This document shows positions 59,146-64,000 of a stretch of 64,000 bases of DNA, piece by piece. The notes under the pieces were generated by a model. The model was given only the letters and a program-made list of their open reading frames with translations. It was not told the origin of the DNA and did not search any database. Numbering within the stretch: the stretch's first letter is position 1; each line of letters starts with the position of its first letter. Made by a program: the position numbers and the translations under genes. The DNA comes from Lunularia cruciata (taxonomy: Eukaryota; Streptophyta; Marchantiopsida; Lunulariales; Lunulariaceae): positions 48,994,333 through 49,058,332 of the forward strand of contig OX419756.1 in NCBI GenBank assembly GCA_948567375.1. The letters are read 5' to 3'.

Positions 59146-61577
59146 TTGGTATTAGAGCATGAATGGGATGGATGGAATCTATAGACCACCAAATCCATTT
59201 CTTCTAAAACATTGGGATTTTTGTGTCCATGTACTACCAAAATATCATTTAATGCTTTGGGCAAATGATTTTGAATGCAATCACCTTATCTGATGAACCA
59301 TTGATCCTTCCAATTGAAACTTATAGGAAGTAGTAGATAGGTTTCATCTATGTGTTAACTTAGATAATTGCAAGTAGGTACTTGATAAAGTAGTAGTCAT
59401 GGCGTTGATGTCCAAAGTTATCATTGCTATGCAGTAACAAATTGATCATCTTACTCAATTGTTGGAAGAGAGAGAAAGATCATTAACAACAAGAGCATAT
59501 GGGGAGAGTAATTTCTGGATGATCTTTTGAAAAAATTACTTTTTGATTGAGGTATGCACTTCAAGATTGAGCTATTGCAAAGTAGTACTCTTGTGAGTAG
59601 ATCAATCTATAAGCTCTCATCAAAGGAGTTAGAATAGCTTCAAATAACACTTACCGAGTTGTTGGAGAAAGATTTCATATAACATAGGACATCTCCTTGG
59701 GAAGCACCCCAATGCTCTTTGTAACAAAGGAGGATGGAGGACTTTGATTTTGTATTGATTAACATAATCTTAATAAACAAACCATGAAGAATGAGTATCC
59801 CTTGCCTCAAATTGATAACTTGTTGGATCAATTGAATGGAGCACCATACTTGTCAAAGTAGCTATTGGTAGATTCTCATTGATAGAGAAGATGTGCAAAA
59901 GACTACTTTTTGCCCAGGTATGGTTATTTTGATTGGAGAGTTTTACCTTTTGAGTTCACTAATGCTCTAGGAATTTTCATTGATCAAATGCATAAAACAT
60001 TGAACAAGCTATTGGATGAATATGTGGTGGTTTTCTTGGATGACATCTTTATCAATAGTAAGATAAAGGCATAACACAAGAATCATGTACAAGAAGTCCT
60101 AAGATAATTCTGCCAATGAAAGTTTTACAACAAAAAGTTGATGTATGTTTTTTGGCAAAAGGAAGTTACCTTCTTGGGTCATAAGGTCTTATTGAAGGAG
60201 ATTAAGATGGAAGAGGAGAAAAGTAAGACCATAACCAATTGACCTACTCTTAAGGATGCTAAGGAAGTGCAAATATTTAATGGATTAGCAAGCCTTTATT
60301 GATGGTTCATCCCTCCTATGCTCATTTTCTGCACCATTGATTGATCTCTTGGAGAAGACATCAAAATTTCAATGGACCACCAAGCAAAATGAAACACTCA
60401 AGAAATTGAAGCTTATGGTGTCTTCACAACCCACCTTCCAACCATATGATCCTCAACTATCTTCTGTGATTGATTTTAATGCTTCTTAGTTTAATATTGG
60501 AGTTGTGTTGTAGTAGGAATTTCCAAATGAACTACATCCCATTGCTTTATGTCTTGCCAATTAAACACTACAAAAAGGAATTACTCTACTTGGGATCAAG
60601 AACAACTAACAATGGTACATGTCACAAAGGTATGCAAAAATTATCTCTTGGAGAACATATGATCATGCAAACCAATCACAACCCTTTGTTGTAGACCTTA
60701 CATTTGGAGCGCATAAAGAGATAATATCATCAATGAAAAGAACGATTACCGTTGTTTAACATCAAGCTTGAGTAAAAATCTGGAAAATTCCATATCATCC
60801 CCAATGCGCTATCACAATGACTTGATTTGAAGAGTCTTCCTAAATCTCTCCTAAAAGTGACAATTATGATAGTGTTAGTTTACTCAATGTCAAAATCTAT
60901 TTAGGACTACTTTACAACAAGATCCATTCTTTTAGTTTTATAAAAGGTCATTTTGTAGCACAAAAAAAGAGATGAACACTTTCCTCTTCAAGGAGTGCCT
61001 TCTATTGTGTGAGAATTGGATCTATGTTCTAACTAAGGGTGATCTATAACTTATGTGGCTTTAAGACGCCCATGACTTACCAATTGCTAGTCATATGGGT
61101 GTGGAAAAGATCTTGGGTACCCTACCATATTAGTGGTGGTAGCCAAACATGGCATGAGAGGTTGAAGAGTTTGTCCAATCTTATGAGAGTTTCCAATGCA
61201 ACAAAGTCAATAATCAAAAGTTGAGTGGACTCCTTCAACCACTACCAATTCCATCTACCTGTTAGAAACATTAGCTTAGATCTCATCACATCCTTGCAAA
61301 AGATGGACTAGGGCCATACAAACATCATAGTGTTTGTTGATAAGCTCAACAAGAAGATTCATTGGCTCTCATCATGGATAAAGTTGATGCTCTAACATCG
61401 GCCCAAATATACTTTGATATCATCTTCAAGCACCATAGGATACCAAGGATTCTAATCTTTGATAGTGATGTTTGCTTTACTTGTAAATTTTGGCAAACAA
61501 TCTTTAAACTCCTTGATATAGCTTATCATCCTCAAATTTATCCAAAGAAAATGAGCAACTTGCACTTTGGAGGAGAT

Positions 61578-61992
61578 TGTAAAAGACCAAAACCGAGGAG
61601 AGAAATAGGAGAATGGAACCTCACATTGGGACACTTGAATGAGGGAGAACTCTGAATGCCTAGCATGAGCTTTGGCTTTGGTATTAATAGGTAGCATACA
61701 AGACCCTTGAAGCTTCTCAAGAAGCTTCCTTGAGCCGCTTTCTTGGAGTGCAAGCCAAGTTAACTAGGAAGCTTCTCAAGAAGCTTCCTTCTAGAAGCCG
61801 CCTACTTGGCGTGCAAGCTAAGCTAGTTAGAAGCTTCTTAGTTGACTAGTTGGGAAGCTTCCCAAGAAGTTAACTAGTTGGGAAGCTTCCCAAGAAACTT
61901 CTTAGATGCTTCTAGAATATTCTAGGCTATTTTGTCTTATTCTCTACTTTGTAAGCTCGACTAACTTCATTGCTAAACTCTATATTGTTACA
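61578..61992 (-). mobile_element. Solo LTR of the B family, inserted in the integrase of element E
   Basis: The minus strand reads TGTAACAATATAGAGTTTAG...TTTTGGTCTTTTACA. Nothing of the internal region is present. The flanking E sequence reads continuously if AGAT (61574-61577 and 61993-61996) is the target duplication. It is much closer to the LTRs of B than to that of E. It contains its own tandem duplication of a TTGGGAAGCTTCCCAAGAA block (about 61845-61905). Confidence 0.85.
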
Positions 61993-62179
61993 AGATGCTA
62001 TGTGCTTTTGTCAAAAATTCACCACATTCATTGGGATACTTGTCTTGTTGTTACATAGTTTGCCTACAATAATTCCAAGCAGTGAAGTACCAACTTTCCT
62101 CCCTTCTTTCTTAATTATGGGCAAGATGCGCTTGTTCTAGATTTCTTCTTGCTCCTCTACCATCTCAAGTCCCATATAT

Positions 62180-62783
62180 TATAATACCATTAGCTAGATG
62201 TATTATCTAGAGATTGAATTGGCTTGGTAATATCTTGAGGGATGTTATATATGATTTTCTAAGTAGATTAGATAGAGGTGTCACCAAAAAAGTACTTCCA
62301 CTAATAAGGTAGAGGTAAAAAACACACAAATTTAGAGCCAATTTTAGAGGTCTAAAGAAAGGAATTAGGCCTCAAAAAATTAAAAATTAATCTCTAATTT
62401 AAAAGAAAAGGTGTTTCATTCTACCTCATATTTGTCTCATTGAGAGCTTTCCAATGGTACCTTACCCATGCTATTTTGAGCTTCTTATAGGAATATTCTC
62501 CAAATATTCCCTTTGGTCAAACTTGTTTGACCAACCAAATAGGAGAAAGATCAACATGTCACCAATCCATGTAACTAGTCTAAGGGTGGAACTCCCGAAC
62601 ATATCACCAATCTATGTATCTGATCCAAGGGTAGAACTCCCTTTGAATAGATCCTCTTTGCTATATAATAAAGAAAAGGTATTCTTGTGGGGCATCAAAG
62701 TATTGAGAGATGAAGCTTTGTGTTTTTCTTGTGTTTCTTTTTTTATGTTTCTCTTGGAATTTCTCTTACCTGAAAAAATTACA
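62180..62783 (+). repeat. 5' LTR of element F
   Basis: Homologous to the solo LTR at 50941-51647. Shared blocks include CAATGGTACCTTACCCA, TGTTTGACCAACCA and the TATA-like CTATATAATAAAG (62660-62672). It lacks the 156-bp internal duplication of the solo copy. Confidence 0.8.
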
Positions 62784-62787
62784 TTGG

Positions 62788-62883
62788 TATTAGAGTATGT
62801 TGTTATCCAAGAGAGTGGATCACCTTTCTTGGAGTATTAGAGTATATGTTGTTATCCAAGAGAGTGGATCACCTTTCTTGGAG
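62788..62883 (+). repeat. Tandem duplication over the primer-binding region of element F
   Basis: TATTAGAGTATGTTGTTATC... occurs at 62788-62834 and again, with an added AT, at 62835-62883, including GAGAGTGGATCACCTTTCTT in both. The duplication copies part of the primer site and the first leader bases. Confidence 0.85.
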
Positions 62884-62929
62884 GACCTGTTACATCACTT
62901 TTGATCTAACTACAGAATGAGTTGATATT

Positions 62930-63960
62930 TTGGATTATACCATTCTCCCAATGAGTTGAAGGAGATCAAGATGAAATGGAAGAATTGCAAAGTCAAGTAC
63001 ATACTTTCAAGAATGATCATGTAATGCAAGAAGAGGAATCATTCCAAAACTCAATACTAGCGGTTGAAGTATCTTGAGAGTCACTCATGCCGATGACATC
63101 AACCTTGGTCAACAAGGAAGCCTCATTGTTACTACAAATGAAGAAGACATGCAACATCAAGTCTTTCAAGGGAAAATGTTCCATGGGAATAGTAGAAAAT
63201 CTGGATTTCAAGAATAAATTAATACTTTTGATTATTCATGATTGAAATAATTAATCATTTTGTATGCATGTTTTTGCATGTGGATACCTGAACAATAAAT
63301 CACTCACATGGTATGATGCTTGGGAAAAACTAGTGATGGCAAAAGGAAAATAAATCACTTGGACAACAATGCAAGAAAGGAGGTTGAAGAATTTTTAATC
63401 CATAGATTCTATATAGATGGCTCAAACCTTACTATGGTTGAAGTAGAAGAGCAACATACAAGTGTATGTTGAGGTATTTCTCAATCTGCATATTGCAATA
63501 ACCAATATGAGTCCAATAGAAGCTCTTGATTATTTCAAATGGGGTGTTAAAAGAGTAAATTTGTCAAGAAGTAATAATATAAAATCCTCATACTATTTTT
63601 GAAGCCATTATGTGTGCTCAAAGAATAGCAAGAGCTTTTGGAGGAGGTGAAGTAGTCCCAACTCACACTATTGGGTTGAAACACCACACTTTGGTAGACC
63701 AATTCATATAGAACTGGGCAACATTCATTTTCAAGACCAAGGAGCACGACTACTCTAAGGAAAACAAATATAGGTCAAAGAAAGGAGAGATGGAGTCCCA
63801 CAAGGAGAAGGGGCTCAAGAAAAACAACAATGTTGTTACAATTGCGGCCAATTTGAGCACATAGCCATCAATTGTCATGCTTGCTTTCCTATAGGCCCTT
63901 GGCCTCTATAAAAGTGACTTTTGAACAACTTGGAGAGACACATTGAAAAGAAGGATGATG
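62930..63960 (+). pseudogene. gag region of element F with CCHC zinc knuckle
   Basis: An open-frame mosaic with stops. The knuckle is CX2CX4HX4C with C, C, H and C all intact (about 63829-63871), followed by HACFPIGP. Upstream pieces such as NNKSLTWYDAWEKLV-like sequence (about 63293-63330) suit the gag core. The exact frame before the knuckle is unresolved. Confidence 0.6.
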
Positions 63961-64000
63961 AAATCACATAAGAAAACAAAGATCATAAGCAAATGTACCT

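Larger units (their letters stand above)
58750..62179 (+). mobile_element. Old B-family Gypsy element E, 3' end missing
   Basis: LTR at 58750-59145 (starts TATAATAAT, a mutated TGTAACAAT; ends CTTTTACA), primer site TTGGTATTAGAGCATG from 59146, then the conserved leader (GGGATGGATGGAAT) as in B. RT from about 59530, with a degraded box ([12 protein letters not shown]-like, about 60027-60060), RNase H (about 60470-60700) and integrase (about 61050-62160). It is far more diverged than B and lacks a large part of gag and protease. It is cut by a solo LTR at 61578-61992 and ends where element F's LTR starts. Confidence 0.8.
62180..64000 (+). mobile_element. Gypsy-type element F, 5' part (continues beyond window)
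   Basis: LTR 62180-62783 (starts TATAATACC, a mutated TGTAATACC; ends AAAAAATTACA), tRNA-Met-like primer site TTGGTATTAGAGTATG from 62784, then gag. Gag pieces: a core region about 63250-63500 and a CCHC knuckle CYNCGQFEHIAINC (about 63829-63871). Several stops occur. The protease and polymerase lie beyond the window. Confidence 0.75.

Noticed and set aside
1-64000. tRNA, rRNA or other structured RNA genes
   Set aside because: I saw no cloverleaf consensus boxes or rRNA sequence. The tRNA-like strings are retroelement primer sites.

Overview
This window is nuclear DNA of a land plant. The evidence is a spliced, plastid-targeted CCS1 gene, GT-AG introns with pyrimidine-rich acceptors, and many plant Ty3/Gypsy LTR retrotransposons. 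Introns are short (83 to about 650 bp), and the intronless lectin protein resembles plant L-type lectins. A seed-free plant such as a bryophyte is my best guess, at low confidence. No bacterial, organellar, rRNA or tRNA gene was recognised.

The window has two compartments. From 1 to about 15,190 the DNA is mixed in composition and genic. It holds the 3' end of an unknown gene (1-303, with a possible last exon at 633-733), an eight-exon CCS1 gene on the minus strand (1455-5548), a two-exon unknown gene (7734-9172, plus), and a single-exon membrane-anchored L-type lectin (10571-12244, minus). From about 15,190 onward the DNA is AT-rich and dominated by transposable elements. One small genic island remains at about 22,850-25,600, with what look like the last exons of a broken gene on the minus strand.

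The repeat compartment is layered. It contains a decayed non-LTR-type reverse transcriptase relic (16.27-17.0 kb) and an LTR relic (19.03 kb). Next is Gypsy copy A1 (25.88-32.57 kb, plus), followed by an opposite-oriented sister copy A2 (32.57-40.92 kb). A2 is split by a nearly complete chromodomain Gypsy element B (34,152-39,773). A2 itself abuts an older minus-strand Gypsy relic C (40.92-43.96 kb). After an AT-rich gene-free stretch come element D (49.77-58.74 kb, carrying an inserted solo LTR), element E of the B family (58,750-62,179, also carrying a solo LTR) and element F (from 62,180 to the window end). All open reading frames in these elements carry stops, frameshifts or deletions.

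The most notable signals are these. The LTR of element B carries arrays of alternating GAA/TTC units that match heat-shock elements, placed upstream of a TATA box. Family A has an extra pre-gag ORF with its own CCHC knuckle. There is a near-perfect 50-bp-arm hairpin at 43,995-44,099. A pair of palindromes with GCGATCGC cores lies at 9,813-9,878. The lectin gene encodes two predicted membrane spans and no kinase. I saw no cooperating multi-gene system; the transposon nest is the dominant story.
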